From: Nitzschia sp. DOCU1
Taxonomy: Eukaryota > Bacillariophyta > Bacillariophyceae > Bacillariales > Bacillariaceae
DNA: 64,000 nt
Direction: 5' to 3'
NCBI GenBank assembly: GCA_951394045.1
Contig: OX595999.1
Location: 1,426,001-1,490,000 of the forward strand
Positions within the stretch are counted from its first letter, which is position 1. Each line of letters opens with the position of its first letter. The position numbers were made by a program, and so were the translations under genes. The notes beneath the pieces were generated by a model that searched no databases, was not told the DNA's origin, and saw nothing but the letters and a program-made list of their open reading frames with translations. Shown here piece by piece: positions 12,101 through 23,603 of the stretch.

Positions 12101-14468
12101 AAGAAGACACGCTTCGCCGTTTTTTCGCTTCTGATCCTCTTCAGCGTTGAGCTCCTTCATCATGATCTCGTAGTCCACTTCGAACTTTTCCTTCATCTCC
12201 TTTGCCATATTGTACACGACGGAACCTTCTGGATTGTAGAGCATCGCATTATCAAACGTCAAATGGACTTGAGCCTCGAAATCCTCGAGCGTATGATAGA
12301 CACCATTCTCTAACTTTTTTCGGATTGTTCCAAGATCCATTGGTTTCTTGATGACTTCAAAGTAATCAGGCAACCCAAGCTCGACGGGATCGACAGGGCT
12401 GTTGAATACCCAACCATGCTGATGACTTTGGAGAATCTTGAGTACTTCCAAGCACTTTGTCTTGAGCTTCTGAGGCGCCAGTTGGAGTCCCTTGTTCAAA
12501 GAAGCAATATGAGTTTCGATCTGTTCAACCGAAAAGCAGTTGATCAAGGTGTGATCTTCCTGAGGCTTCGGACCAGTGAACTTGGGTGTGATCATCTGAC
12601 CGTTCTGGAAGGCAACACCGGGGGCAGTAGCAATTGGGACAGGGACAGGGGCCGAGCCGGGTGCCGCAGGCTGGATGCCTGGCTGCGAGTAGGCGAAAGC
12701 AGGAGCGCCCGGCGGTGCTGGCTGGCTCAGTATTGGTTGAGCATGAGGAGCCGATGGCTGGTGCAGTGGAGGCTGCTGCACCATTGGCTGTCCTGGTTGG
12801 GGATGGATCGGCTGAGGTTGGTAAGGCGGCGGCTGCGAGGGCACCATGCCTGGCTCAGTTCGAGGCCGCTTGTTCGGAGGCTGAAGTTGCGGCGCAATAC
12901 TCTGCGCCGGCTGTATCGGCTGGTGCGTCGGCGGTGCCTGGAGCACAGGTTGCGGGGCCACTGGCTGGCTCTGTGACTGTTGAACAGCACGCTGATGCTG
13001 CTGTTTGAGTGCCTGCATCTGCTTTTGCTTCTCGTGGCTCCTATGGATTGCCTCTCGAACTGGGCCACAAACTGGACATCGAACGTCTTTGCACCTATGG
13101 TAGTGGCTGAGAACGTATCGCGAGCTGACGCAATGGGGCACGAGACACTTTTGATCTTTGCATTCCGCAATATGCTTCCAGAGACGTTTCATACCAGCGC
13201 AATGCGGCGTCACTGGACATCGACCATCTTCATGCTGACACTTGGCAGCATGGCGTAGCAAAAGAAGCCTTTGCTGTTGGTGCCGCAGGACTTGCTGTCG
13301 ATCTGACACTGGACGCCCCCTCGCCCCGTTTTGTGGCGACGTGGGCGCCCCCGGAGCCACCTGCAATGGAGCCGGAGCCTGGACAGGAGGCGCAGGTGCT
13401 GGCTGTTGCTGATACTGATATTGCTGATGTTGTTGCGGCGGAGCAGGCGCTGGTTGGACAGGCGCAGGCACCTGTTGCGGCTGCTGCATGAGGGGCTGGC
13501 CGCCCATAATCGGATTGATTTCGGCCATGTTAACTATCCGTTGCCCGCCTTGCTGCGGCTGCTGCATCTGAGGCGGCTGCTGCATTGGCTGCTGATGTTG
13601 GTGCTGCTGTTGTTGATGATGGGGTTGATGGAGGGGTTGCTGTTGTTGATGCTGAATCGGTTGCTGATAAGTTTGTTGAGGAGGCGGCCTCGGCTGTACC
13701 GGTTGCTGGTGGTGCTGATGAGGCGCAATAGGCTGCTGTTGAAGAGGCTGTGGTTGTTGTTGCTGCTGCTGTTGTTGTTGAGGAGGAGGGTGGTACTGCG
13801 GTTGCTGTGGCCGCGGTTGTTGTTGTTGTTGTTGTTGTTGTTGCTGCTGCATTGGCTGCTGCTGTTGTTGCTGCTGCTGAGCCCTCTGGGCCATCTGCGC
13901 CTGCTGCATCCTCTTCGTTTTCATCCCTATATTGTGAGCCAGTTGCTGAAGGCGTTGCTTCAGCGTAGACGCATCGTTGTACTCGTCGAACGACTTTGCC
14001 GATCTGTACAGACTCTCCTCTAATCTCTTAGCCATTTGAGGCAGCTTCTTCAACCAATCCTGAGGCGCGTTCGGCTTTCGTTGCTTCAGCAAGTGGACAC
14101 TAACAATCAAAGAAGTGAGCTACGGTATGCTCTTCAACAGACTACCCAACCGTGTCCAAGCTGACTGAACACAACACTTACATTTTGGCAATCATCTTCC
14201 GACGTTCGTTGTAATCCTGATCGCTCTGCCAGCCCCCGTTCAACCCCTGATGGGGAAAGTGTTGACCTTGTGGGGGTTGAGCAGGAGGGGGCGCCGACAC
14301 CTGATGCTGCTGATAATTTTGATTTTGCACCTGATGCTGCGGGTGCTGAGGCACATACTGGGTATGCTGCACCATTGGAGCATTTGGGGCCGGGGCGGGC
14401 ATCACCTGCTGCTGCTGTGGCGGACCACTCTGATGGGGCTGCAACTGCGGCGGCTGAGGTGCTTGCAT
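9134..14468 (-). CDS. p300/CBP-type histone acetyltransferase, two exons
   Basis: Exon 1 is 14468-14182 and exon 2 is 14099-9134; the 82-nt intron has a GTAAGT donor and TTGTTAG acceptor. The spliced protein has about 1750 residues. Domain order: a Gln/Pro-rich start; a KIX-like helical block spanning the intron (ERRKMIAK then [17 protein letters not shown]); long poly-Gln; TAZ1 (about 362-447); Pro/Gln linker; bromodomain (about 642-742, with the Tyr-Asn of the acetyl-lysine pocket in AMLYNPEGS); PHD-like zinc cluster (about 759-875); CBP-type HAT (about 892-1145, with [11 protein letters not shown] and [16 protein letters not shown]); a long acidic/Ala-Pro linker (about 1150-1560); ZZ finger (about 1568-1627); TAZ2 (about 1644-1728). 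It acetylates histones in the nucleus and acts as a transcription co-activator. The combination of bromodomain with plant-like KIX, PHD and ZZ is described under findings. Confidence 0.95.
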
Positions 14469-16307
14469 TGTGGTGGTCGAATAAGACAAAACTGATGTTT
14501 TAAAAACTAGTCCCCCCTAGCAACGGCACCAGTTAGCCGCTTCCCCAAGAAACTGAAAGGCCAGCAAAGGAAGATATTTCAAAATGTGAGTTTCAACACA
14601 GGAAAAATGAGGGCCATCACCCGTATAAAATAATGACGAGAGCTCAAACCGCAATTCCCAGCTAGCTATCAGTGATAGCAAGGGACGCGAAAAGGTAAAT
14701 AGCGTGGGTTGCGAATTACGAAAGCAAACAGAGGATCGCCCTAGCGCAAGATTTCACCATTGTCGACAACCATCCAACCAAACATCACTTAATTTCTCCG
14801 CGCGTCCGGAGGTGCCAACGAGTCGGGTCGACGGACAGGTAGGTCCGGTACGAAATCAACAGCCATGATGAATCAAGAACGAAAAATGGCAATGAAAGCC
14901 CCCGGAAGACACTTCCAAGGCCATTGACCTCTTCCACGATACCCAAGGATCTAATGGATGCCCCTGATGAACAGATAAAAGTCGAAGATGGCTTACTCAC
15001 ATGGTGATAAAGGTGATGTGAACCCGAAACGACGACGGTCGTCGTGCGATTGGAGGGAGATCGGCCAACAGTCCGTAGAGACACGTAGACCGAGTACCGA
15101 CGATGAACGTCAGAATATGACGCAACCTCACGAGACGCAAAAATTCTGTGGGATCTCGATGGAGGGTCTGAGAAGAAGAAAGAGCGCTGGACCGCGGGTC
15201 AGTTTTCAGTACTGGGGGTAAACGTGCGGGGCTACGTACGCACCCCCAGAGCCACTAACAAGAGGGTGCGGCTTGTGGACGAAATTCCCTTTCGACCTAC
15301 CTTTTAACGACAGTTTTGTCAAAGAACGGAATTTTCGATGTCTCGATTGTTGGATCGCAGGTAGCGTGATTTTTTGGCTCGCTTTTTTATTTATGAGGCC
15401 TCCAAACGACGAACGAATGAGCGGCATCTGGATCCTGTCGTCTCTTCCATCGAAATCCTTAGCACGCCTGCCCTTTGCCGTTAACGGAAATCTCGCTCGT
15501 TAAATAATCCTTACTATTTCTTTAAGTCTGCGCGCGCACCAGCCTTCGATACTAGCCAGAGTAATGCCTTTTTGGCGGCATTGGTTGCAGTGCGTACGCG
15601 GCAACCATGATTCTCATGATAGTAAAAATTATGCCTTGTCATCGGGGCGCCAAGCGGCTTTGGGTCTCATGCCATCAACGCCACTGCCCGGCGTTCGTCC
15701 TTTCCGACTTTCTTCAAAAACTCCTGATGAAAGGAGCTATTACTACCGGTAGAGAGGTTGCTATCGATGTACACTCGAGCACCGGTAGCTACGACTAAGA
15801 AACTGCAAAGCTACCGTCTCCTCAGAATGCCACAGCCACAGGACATTTTACTGTATAGCCACCAGGACTACTACCAGCCAGAAGGTGGAAATGTAGTTAA
15901 GTTGTCAGACCGCAGAACCTGCCGAGAGCCAACGAGGATGGTGCCCCATGCAGTACATCGTCGCCGGAGACGTTTAACTTGTATTTCTAGAATTGTGTCA
16001 TTATTCCTTTGTTGACATCATTTGGCTCCTTCTCGTTGTGGCGACTTCAATGGAACGCTAGCTGGCTGCTAGTAATAGGTACTGCTAGTAATAGGTAGAT
16101 CGCGGATTGCTTCAATTCACCCAGCACAACACCCCACCACACCACACGCCGAAAGATTGCTCTCGTGATCGACAAGCCACCGAATCGCTGAGCTCTGGTA
16201 CGACTGGTTCATGAGGGGCGTCATCACATGTATTGGTATATGCCATGATAGGCAGGTGATTGTCGTATATGGGGTTCCGATTGGATCATTTCACGTTTAC
16301 TCTTCTT
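14469..16307. other. Intergenic stretch of 1.8 kb, no gene seen
   Basis: Only short, overlapping frames without domain content are present. It holds one CTACCGGTAG palindrome (15743) extended to GAGAG, and a direct repeat of TGCTAGTAATAGGTA near 16067-16098. The part near 14500-15100 should include the promoter of the CBP gene. Confidence 0.5.
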
Positions 16308-17438
16308 CTAGTTCTTGTCGGTCATGACGGACGAAACGAGATCCAATACCAAAGTCTTCAATTCTTCACAACTGTTCGCCTCTTTGTCAAATGCAATTGG
16401 GACTAACACAACATCCCCAGCTGTACTAGATTGGTGATCATGCGTCGCCCGGCCAGCAATTTTTGCCCGCAGAATCAAGCCTGACGGCCCGATAGATGCC
16501 ACACAAGCCCTGGCAACCACCACTTCTTTGCCCATCCACGAATCATAATCTGTCCTTGATCGATGCTTAGCTAACAACGCAGCGAGTTCGGATGCAAATT
16601 CGTCTTCGTTCAACAGGTGTTTGATATCTGCGCATTCTCCAGAAAGAGTCGCCCCTTGATAATGCAACTGCGGATACGTCCACCAATGTGGTAGCTCCCC
16701 TGGGTTTGGTTCCGCTTGAAGCGCGTATAGATTCCGTTGTTGATCTCGCAGTTCTTCTGAATGGTCCTCGTTCCACTCGTCTTGCTCGATCTTTTGATGC
16801 GCCTGTACATCCAAACGTTCAATGTTCTCCAAGACGCATTCTACCATTGCATTACCACTATCATAACACACGGCTGGAAAGGGAACGGCCACTGGCACTT
16901 GCACGCAGCCTTGCGTTTCACAAAGGACTGCTGAAATTTCCATATGACTGGCATCCATGTCCACAATATGAGCACTCTTAACATCTTTCAAATGCAAAGA
17001 ACCACCTGGGGAAAAGGCACAAGCTAGTCGTGTCAAACTTTGGGCACACTTGGAAGAGATTCGTTCCATGACATAAAATAGGTCAGCACTAGTCGGGGCA
17101 GAACCCCAAACGCCGCCGGTAGTAGCAGAATCACTTTTCCAGCTGTTTTCTTCCTCATGATAGTCTTCACCGCTGTAGACAATGACTGGAAGAATCGTCT
17201 TGTGCTGCTTTGGTAGAGTCTTTGATCGTTTCACGCCAAAGGCAGTAACATCATGGGGCATGATGATGCCGGCCACAAAAGCAGCAGCGGCCGCCATTCG
17301 AATCCCAGGCCGGCTTAGCTTCTTCATTCTCCGTCGATGAGACGACGACGACGACATGCCGGCAGATAATAGAGCAAAAGACTGACTGGAGGATGAAGCA
17401 ATGACAATGCTACTGTTGTGTCGAGAGAAGACAGACAT
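16308..17438 (-). CDS. Unknown protein with plastid-type leader
   Basis: The gene is open from 17516, but the first ATG is at 17438 (376 residues). Later in-frame ATGs at 17357 and 17327 are possible starts. The last is attractive: from 17327 the protein begins with a basic MKK start, a hydrophobic Ala/Ile core and then VTAFGVKRS. That matches a signal peptide followed by the Phe-containing cleavage site and basic transit region of heterokont bipartite plastid targeting. The mature part of about 300 residues contains a soluble alpha/beta-looking region with paired Cys (CETQGCVQVPV). A Trp-rich motif (LPHWWTYPQLHYQG) is followed by an acidic helix. I recognise no family. A stroma or periplastid location is inferred. 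No intron is needed. Confidence 0.6.
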   Translation of the reverse strand: MSVFSRHNSSIVIASSSSQSFALLSAGMSSSSSHRRRMKKLSRPGIRMAAAAAFVAGIIMPHDVTAFGVKRSKTLPKQHKTILPVIVYSGEDYHEEENSWKSDSATTGGVWGSAPTSADLFYVMERISSKCAQSLTRLACAFSPGGSLHLKDVKSAHIVDMDASHMEISAVLCETQGCVQVPVAVPFPAVCYDSGNAMVECVLENIERLDVQAHQKIEQDEWNEDHSEELRDQQRNLYALQAEPNPGELPHWWTYPQLHYQGATLSGECADIKHLLNEDEFASELAALLAKHRSRTDYDSWMGKEVVVARACVASIGPSGLILRAKIAGRATHDHQSSTAGDVVLVPIAFDKEANSCEELKTLVLDLVSSVMTDKN

Positions 17439-18118
17439 TGACACCTGAATGAATCCCCTCTCTTGATGTTCTTGTGAAGGCTGATGGTTACGCAATGTCT
17501 TCTCATTCTTTCGCAAACGGCTGATGGGTCGGAAGGAAGGGCCATGTCTTCAGTACGACCGGCTGGACGAAAAGTTTCTGAAGCCTTTTTCCGCCTTCAA
17601 CCCGCGATCAACTCGCAAAGTTCTCAAAAATTGGACCCCTTCGACTAAGACTTTCTTCGCCCAGACTCAACTGCGGCTAACCTTTCTACCGGTAGCGTTG
17701 CGATAGTGGGGACTTGCGCGAGGTAGATAGTAGCCAGCTGCCGATTCGACGATAGAAGAAGCCCCCGGCAACCCGATGAACGAAGAATAAAGCTTTTTGA
17801 TTCTCATTTCTTGGAAAAGCTAGGAGAAGTTACTAGAAGCATTGTAGACAATCCCTTCGGCGGTACGACACTACCGCGCTATGAAATGAAGATTGGGGCC
17901 CAGGCTCCCCGTATAACTAAATCGTCCGCAGCAACGTCAAGTGATTTTTCAAACACTCTTCACGGCGATACCTCTAACCAAAAGCGAGACAATGGGGTCC
18001 AAAAGTATAGCGTCGAAGACTGCCGTGATAGCCCCTTTCGAAGTTGCAATGGCTGGGTATCCACATTGTCCCATCATTGTTCATGCCCACGTTCCCTCCT
18101 CCAAGGATTCTTATTCTT
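17439..18118. other. Spacer between two minus-strand genes
   Basis: No gene was recognised. It contains a CTACCGGTAG palindrome at 17686. Short frames at the right end are the antisense of the carrier gene. Confidence 0.5.
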
Positions 18119-19088
18119 TCAGTCATGATGATGATGTCCTTCATAGTGTCGACCTCCTCGTAACAGAAACAACGCAAACTCATAGGCACTAAATCGGCTG
18201 CCACTGACCAAAAAGGCTCTGGTGACCGATGCACTCGCTCCCGAATACAATCCTCGAATGCCTCGGTCACGAAGCAATTCTTGAAACACCTGAATAGCCG
18301 ACTTTTTGGCTGGCAATGGCTGCCCTTGAACTCCTGCCCGAACACAATCCAAAGGAAAACTCACAAACCACGCCAATGCTCCAGACAAACCACCCGCCAC
18401 GGGCACCGCCATCTGCACATGTAACCAATGATTGGCAATCAAAAATTCTCTCATTCCTTCATAGACATAAAAGTAATTTCCCAAAAATGCCGCCTCTCGT
18501 ATCGTATTGACTCCATGACCGGTATAGACGACGCCAAGGCCATGTCGTTGGACTACGGTACGGAGACAATGAAAAGAACTTTGGAATTCTTTTTTGGTGA
18601 CATTGTCCATTTGCATTTGTGTCTACCGGTAGAGAGATTTGGTAAGAAAGGCAAAACAATTGACATTCGGCCCTTTGGTTTATTTTTGTATCCAAGTCCA
18701 TTCGTACCTTGACAAGATTCTCAATAGTGGAAACCATTCCCGCCACTGGACTACAAGAGATACCCGCCACGTAATTTCTCCAGTCCCATCCTGGATCCGA
18801 CTGGTAGACTTCTTGAAAATAACTGTATTGTGCAAATGTCAATGTCCCCAATATCGACAAGGAAATCAAGGGCGGCCCAATGCCCTTGTATAAACTCAAA
18901 TAGCCTTCGTGCTTGGCCACGTTTCGGGCGACTTTGAAAATACTGCTACCAGCTTTGACCGAGCCCGTTTGCATTCGAGTCTTGACAGTATCGAGAGGAA
19001 AACCAATGACAGTTCCGACGATTCCTGCGCTAAGACCACCCAAGGCCTCTTCGCCCAAGTGCAGATCTTTCCACGATTTCCTCGTCAT
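18119..19088 (-). CDS. Mitochondrial carrier (SLC25 family), two exons
   Basis: Exon 1 is 19088-18708 (ATG at 19088, MTRKSWKDL) and exon 2 is 18622-18119. The 85-nt intron (donor GTACGA, acceptor ...CTACCGGTAG) is phase 0 and joins ENLVK to TQMQMDN. The spliced protein has 294 residues, the usual length for this family. The three repeats show PLDTVKTRMQ in repeat 1 and PLDCVRAGVQ in repeat 3. Repeat 2 carries a degenerate signature (STIENLVKTQMQ) in which the Pro and Asp are lost. The HGVNTIREAAFLGNYFYVYE block resembles the GxGxxTxRExPxxxxYFxxYE of carnitine/ornithine-type carriers, so that subfamily is the best guess. The protein would exchange metabolites across the inner mitochondrial membrane. 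A His-rich C-terminus ends the protein. Confidence 0.88.
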
Positions 19089-19808
19089 TTGAACTGCGAA
19101 TTAATACGGATGGGACTCTCGCTTAACGAAAGAGAAGGTGAATTCCTGGAGCCCTGAAACTTTCAGAGTGATCCAATTGGTACTAGTTGGAGATCGATTG
19201 ATGGGTTGAGAAGAATGGAGTCCTCCTTGGCGATTGTCTGTTGGCGCTGGTGGTTCGTTCCATGGTGGATGCTAGCGCTACCGGGGTTGAAACCTATCGT
19301 ACGCACCACTCACTACGCGGAATGCGAAAAAATGAGGCGGCGGACGCAGATTTCGCGCGCAAACCATCGTGTGGCGGGTTGACTGACGTACCTATCCGAA
19401 TTTGCGTGTCGCAAGGCATAATGCGAATGGACGTCAGCCGTCAGCCTGCTGACAAAAGGGTTCTTCTGCGTCGAAATATTTAGCCCATGATTGTGCGAAG
19501 TTTTTATGTCGTGGCGTCGATCAACGGTGCAGTAAAACCGCCCCCCTCTACTCCCTTGATAGGATCCCCGCGATGGGCTGTAGGAACAGCTGCCGCCTTC
19601 GCACGGCTGTGCTACACACGGCGGCCCACACCATCATGTTCTTCTCGTCACAGCAGTCGGGTCTTCGACTCTTTCATGCTATAAAAGGAACTCCTGATCC
19701 CCTCGAAGTGCAATCTCTCAATAGCTTTCTTTTGCATTGAAACCCTTGCAATCATAAAAAGCGACTGGTGACTGACGATACGATACGATTGTTGTTTTTT
19801 CGAGTGCG
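19089..19808. other. Divergent promoter region, carrier and PX genes
   Basis: This is the 720-bp region between two outward-facing start codons. A TATAAA-like string (CTATAAAAGG) occurs at 19679-19688, about 120 bp upstream of the PX-gene ATG, and could be a TATA box. No coding feature was seen. Confidence 0.5.
19679..19688 (+). promoter_or_regulatory. Possible TATA box of PX gene
   Basis: CTATAAAAGG lies about 120 bp upstream of the ATG at 19809 and is followed by an A+T-moderate leader. Position and sequence suit a TATA element, but there is no transcript start to confirm it. Confidence 0.35.
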
Positions 19809-22164
19809 ATGATGAACGCTATCAAACGCGTGATTTCCGGGGACGACATGCAGGCATCGAATGTCCAACGAAAGAAACACAGCAGTGTGGAAGATGATGA
19901 CGCAATCGGAATGCAGATTGATGAGGAGGAATCTTCCGCAAATAATCGTACTCCTTCCGGTGATCATTCTCCTGCGGTGGTTGAGAATGATATGGATACG
20001 ATGGAGGCCGCTAATTTTCATATTGCGTCGTCCTTCGACACTCCGCGTTCCAGTCTCAGTGATGTCAGTGCTGCACAGCGCATGTTGATGGACGAAGATG
20101 ATATGGATGAAGCTTTTGGTGAGCCAGATGATAAGAAGGAAGGGTCGACCAAGCCCCCGGCTGGAAGTGGGGCAGGGCTTATGGTTAAGACTCTACACAG
20201 ATCAAATCCCGGCGAACAAGCTATGCGAAACTTGGATACGATTGCGAAGATGGTAGACCGCACTTCGGATGAATCTAGCAGTGTAGGGAAGACTGGAGGC
20301 AGTCAAACTTCCTCTCGGGACTGGGGATGGTTTGAAGACGTCCATGCTTCGGAGGGGGCCCTATCAACTGCGGACAGCCCTCGGGGTGGCAAACAGTCGA
20401 AAGATACATCCTCCGCCGCCAACAAACGCAAAACAGCCAGAACTATAGTTTCTTCTGGTCTAGTGCCATCACAAGGCTCGCTGCACCACGAAACTCTGCA
20501 ACCTATCATGCCGCGGGATCCAGAAACAGGTGAGTCATGAGCAAGTCTGCTCTTCGTGCGGTTGTGACGTATCGTTCGTGACGCAGCCAGGCGTTTTTCT
20601 CCTGAATCGATTTGATTGGCTTTTCGGCCTTGTCCTTCGTGTCCGAGTGGAGGTTCCTCTAAATGACGTCGGCGTCGGAGTTCGCGAACGTGTGCGAAGT
20701 GCTTTGTTGCGGGCATCTGTCTTTTCAGAATCCTTTTCCTCTTTTTGCTGGTTTTGTTTGTCGATGCTGTTTGCGTGTGGTTCTGTTCAGCTGCAGCGTT
20801 TTAAATGCTGGCATCCATTGCAGCAACGTTGTTTCTCCATACCGTCTCCTGTCACCAAATGAGGGACAATGGCTCCCTACAATGAATCAAAGATGCAAGA
20901 GATATTTTGCATCAATATGAAGATGGTCAATGGCTGCCCAGGTGTGCTCTTTTGCGCTTCCACAAGCGTTCGCTTCGTATCGTTTTCGTCTTCTGGCACG
21001 TTTGGTGGTTTTTGCTGACCCCATCGGTTTCCTTGCTGTGTTTCTTTTAGATGCGGCTGCCATGGCTGTGACGGCTCCAAATTACGTTCTGGAAGAGTCT
21101 TTGAGCAGCCAGCGATTGTGGAAGGATACCGCAGGGCAACGACCTCCTCAACCCGTGGAAGAACGGGCTTTCTTTGAAAAAATGTGGGCACAGAACTTTG
21201 CTCGCAGTCAAGTGGAGTACAAGATGCCCGTGGAAGTGCTAACCGCGACGACCCCCATCTCTCTTAACCCCTTTGCGGACGGGAACTTTGATGTGGAAGG
21301 TTCCGCGGGAAACCAGCTTTCGAACTACAACCTAGCAGTTCCAGCCTCCAGCACTATCACGAGTGAGACTAAGAAGAAGCAGCATCCATCGGATATGGCG
21401 GAAGCGGCGCTGATGCGAAAGATGTATGAGCCCTCTCGAATTCTCCACACCCCTGGGGCAGCTGGAGATCTCCATTACAACGCCGAAGTAGTGAATCGCC
21501 CTGTCAAAACCACTACTAGCGACGGGGATACGCTCACTGTACTCGTTAAAGGCGACAATGTCTTTGGAACGACTGTGAGTAAATCCTTCGCGCGTCCTTC
21601 GGAGAATGGTGGCCCAATCAAGGGCGTTGACACGGTCAACATTTCGGTTGCAAGCTATCGAGTGGTTGAGGTAAGCAATGCTGCTCGGCGTACAATGAGA
21701 ACCCTCTTACTAGGAACTTCCGGTGTGGGACTTCTGACTGCTAGAACTCACCCAAACCTTTCCACTTTTTGTTCGTTCAGTCCAAGAAACATGGCAAGTA
21801 TGCTCAATTTTTAGTCATTTACCGTGAAGGTAGCATCCGCGATACAATCGGGGTATGGAAGCGTTATTCCGACTTTCAGGAACTCTCTCGCAAGGTTACA
21901 CAGGCTCATGAAGGATGTTCAGCTGTCATTGCCAATATGAGCCCGCTAGCCGTCGCGGAAGAACATGATGTAGAGCATTTGCCCAATGCGATTACAAGCT
22001 GGCGCCTTCTAAAGAAGCGGCAACGCTGGTGGCGATGCTTGGACGCGGGGTACCTATCACTGAAAGTATTCTTGCTGGAGCGTTTTCTACACGACATCTT
22101 ATTTGAGAGCTCCAGTCCGGATCTACTGAGGGACTTTGTGGGTGTTGCCGAGCCCAAGGATTAA
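19809..22164 (+). CDS. PX-domain protein, three exons
   Basis: Exons are 19809-20529, 21051-21670 and 21781-22164. Intron 1 (521 nt, donor GTGAGT, acceptor TTTCTTTTAG) and intron 2 (110 nt, donor GTAAGC, acceptor GTTCGTTCAG) restore a continuous frame of 574 residues. The ATG at 19809 is followed directly by a second ATG. Exon 1 is acidic, Ser/Asp-rich and probably disordered. Exon 2 carries a mixed region ending at SVASYRVVE, and exon 3 continues into a PX fold: a beta-hairpin (KKHGKYAQFLVIYRE), WKRYSDFQEL with the phosphoinositide-binding Arg, and C-terminal helices (FLLERFLHDIL). PX domains bind phosphoinositides such as PI3P, so an endosomal or vacuolar membrane role is likely. The long acidic N-terminus has no recognised domain. 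Confidence 0.82.
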
Positions 22165-22592
22165 GTTGGTGGGAGCAAGAAGCATCAGTCCAATCATGCA
22201 TCCCTTGTGTGGCCACGGTCATTCATTTTTGCCCTACCACCTCCTGTTGAGAAGCTTGCGCTTAGCGGCGTCCCTTCAAAAGTATATTTTACTCTGACCT
22301 TGCTTGCTGCAGGATAGTCGAACAGATTAATCATCGAAGATGTGGCCACCGGCATTCCAATCACAGAGCTGCCTGCCTAGGTGTCATATAATTTGATACT
22401 AATAGTACATGAGAAAGACATATGATTACTGCACTTCTAGTAGGGCGTCCAAATGACAGCAATACGAGCGTGCCGTTGGGTATTTGAAAGGTTACAGCAA
22501 GCCTCCACGTTATACATCATAACACATTTACTATTATCATCACTTGTAGAGCTTTGATTCTTGTATGTGCATCCCCCAAACCCCGCTTTTGT
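22165..22592. other. Convergent 3' spacer
   Basis: The PX gene and the TPR-like gene point toward each other here. The segment is relatively A+T-rich and holds presumed 3' UTRs. No gene was seen. Confidence 0.5.
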
Positions 22593-23603
22593 TTATGCCG
22601 CCGCCGAGTGACAAAGCTTGCTGTGGCATATAGAAAGGTTAAAGATATTGTCCAAGAATAGTTGAACATAGGGGGCTTGGAGAGCGTCTTCAGCGTCTTG
22701 ACTCGGGCCGCTTGGCCGTCCTCGACTTCTTGCTCGGTCCACCGATATCATATCCAATAGCAATTGAAAACATTCCATGGCCTTTTCCACATTGCCGGCG
22801 TGAAAGTACAATTGTCCAAGGTTATTGACAATGCCCAAAGTGTGAAGACGGCTGACTTCCATTTGTGAATCCGCTTGCAAACTGTAGGCCAGTCGGTACA
22901 AGTAGATAGCCTCGCTCCAAGCCTTGCATTGGGTCGACGGAGGCGACATGAGTGCCATGGTATGGCTGGTCACGGCAAGGTTAAACAAGAGGCATACACA
23001 TAGCTGCATCAGTGGGGGATTCCTCGCACGGACAAAGTCATCCGAGCAAATCAAAATCGGCCGAAGGAATGAAAAAACGCCGTCGGCCGAATCATCTTGT
23101 TGCTGGTGTCTCGTATTGAGCTGCTGGTCAGGATTCAGAGCAGAGGACGTAGCCCCCGTTGGCGGGCGCCGACGGCCATCTTTGAAACGACTAGCGTCGT
23201 CATTATCAGCATCCTGCTGTTGACCTTCTTGGGACATGCTTGTTGATGGGGGTGATGATGGGTGTTGGGCCTCAGTTCCTCCCGCGCCAATAGACGGTAT
23301 GGGCTGCGATGAACTGGAATCGTAACTACCATCTGCGGGAGTTACAATGCAGAGACAACCTGCATCCGACGACTCTAAAAAGTAGTTGAGCAGATTTGCA
23401 TTTGACATGGAAAACAATTCCCTCTGTTGCTCGTTCAAGACCTCTTTCATTTGATCTGTTGCACGGTAGAAAGCCTGACGAGCACCGTGGAGGTTGCCAT
23501 GGCCCAAAAGTTCGACACCATAGTTGTTCAGAGATACCATCCCTTCAATAGCGGATTGTGGGATTGAGTCCGAACACATGCTTTCTTCTGCCATCGTGAC
23601 CAT
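22593..23603 (-). CDS. TPR-like protein of diatom type
   Basis: The preferred start is the ATG at 23603 (MVTMAEES), giving 336 residues. The frame is open upstream to an ATG at 23954, but that extension looks non-coding. The N-terminal part has a helix pair with the pattern NNYGVELLGHGN...ARQAFYRATDQMKEVL, close to the TPR consensus. A Ser/Gln-rich low-complexity insert follows (about 100-185). The C-terminal half has further TPR-like pairs: ALMSPPS..KAWSEAIYLYRLAYSL and VNNLGQLYFHAGNVEKAMECFQLLLDM. TPR proteins act as protein-binding scaffolds; the partner is not evident. The same N-terminal signature recurs in many uncharacterised diatom proteins (from general knowledge). Cytosolic location is assumed because no targeting leader is visible. 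Confidence 0.7.
   Translation of the reverse strand: MVTMAEESMCSDSIPQSAIEGMVSLNNYGVELLGHGNLHGARQAFYRATDQMKEVLNEQQRELFSMSNANLLNYFLESSDAGCLCIVTPADGSYDSSSSQPIPSIGAGGTEAQHPSSPPSTSMSQEGQQQDADNDDASRFKDGRRRPPTGATSSALNPDQQLNTRHQQQDDSADGVFSFLRPILICSDDFVRARNPPLMQLCVCLLFNLAVTSHTMALMSPPSTQCKAWSEAIYLYRLAYSLQADSQMEVSRLHTLGIVNNLGQLYFHAGNVEKAMECFQLLLDMISVDRARSRGRPSGPSQDAEDALQAPYVQLFLDNIFNLSICHSKLCHSAAA

Noticed and set aside
9704..14023. Long plus-strand frames rich in Leu/Arg opposite the CBP gene
   Set aside because: They are antisense shadows of poly-Gln, poly-Pro and Glu-rich codons of the CBP exon.
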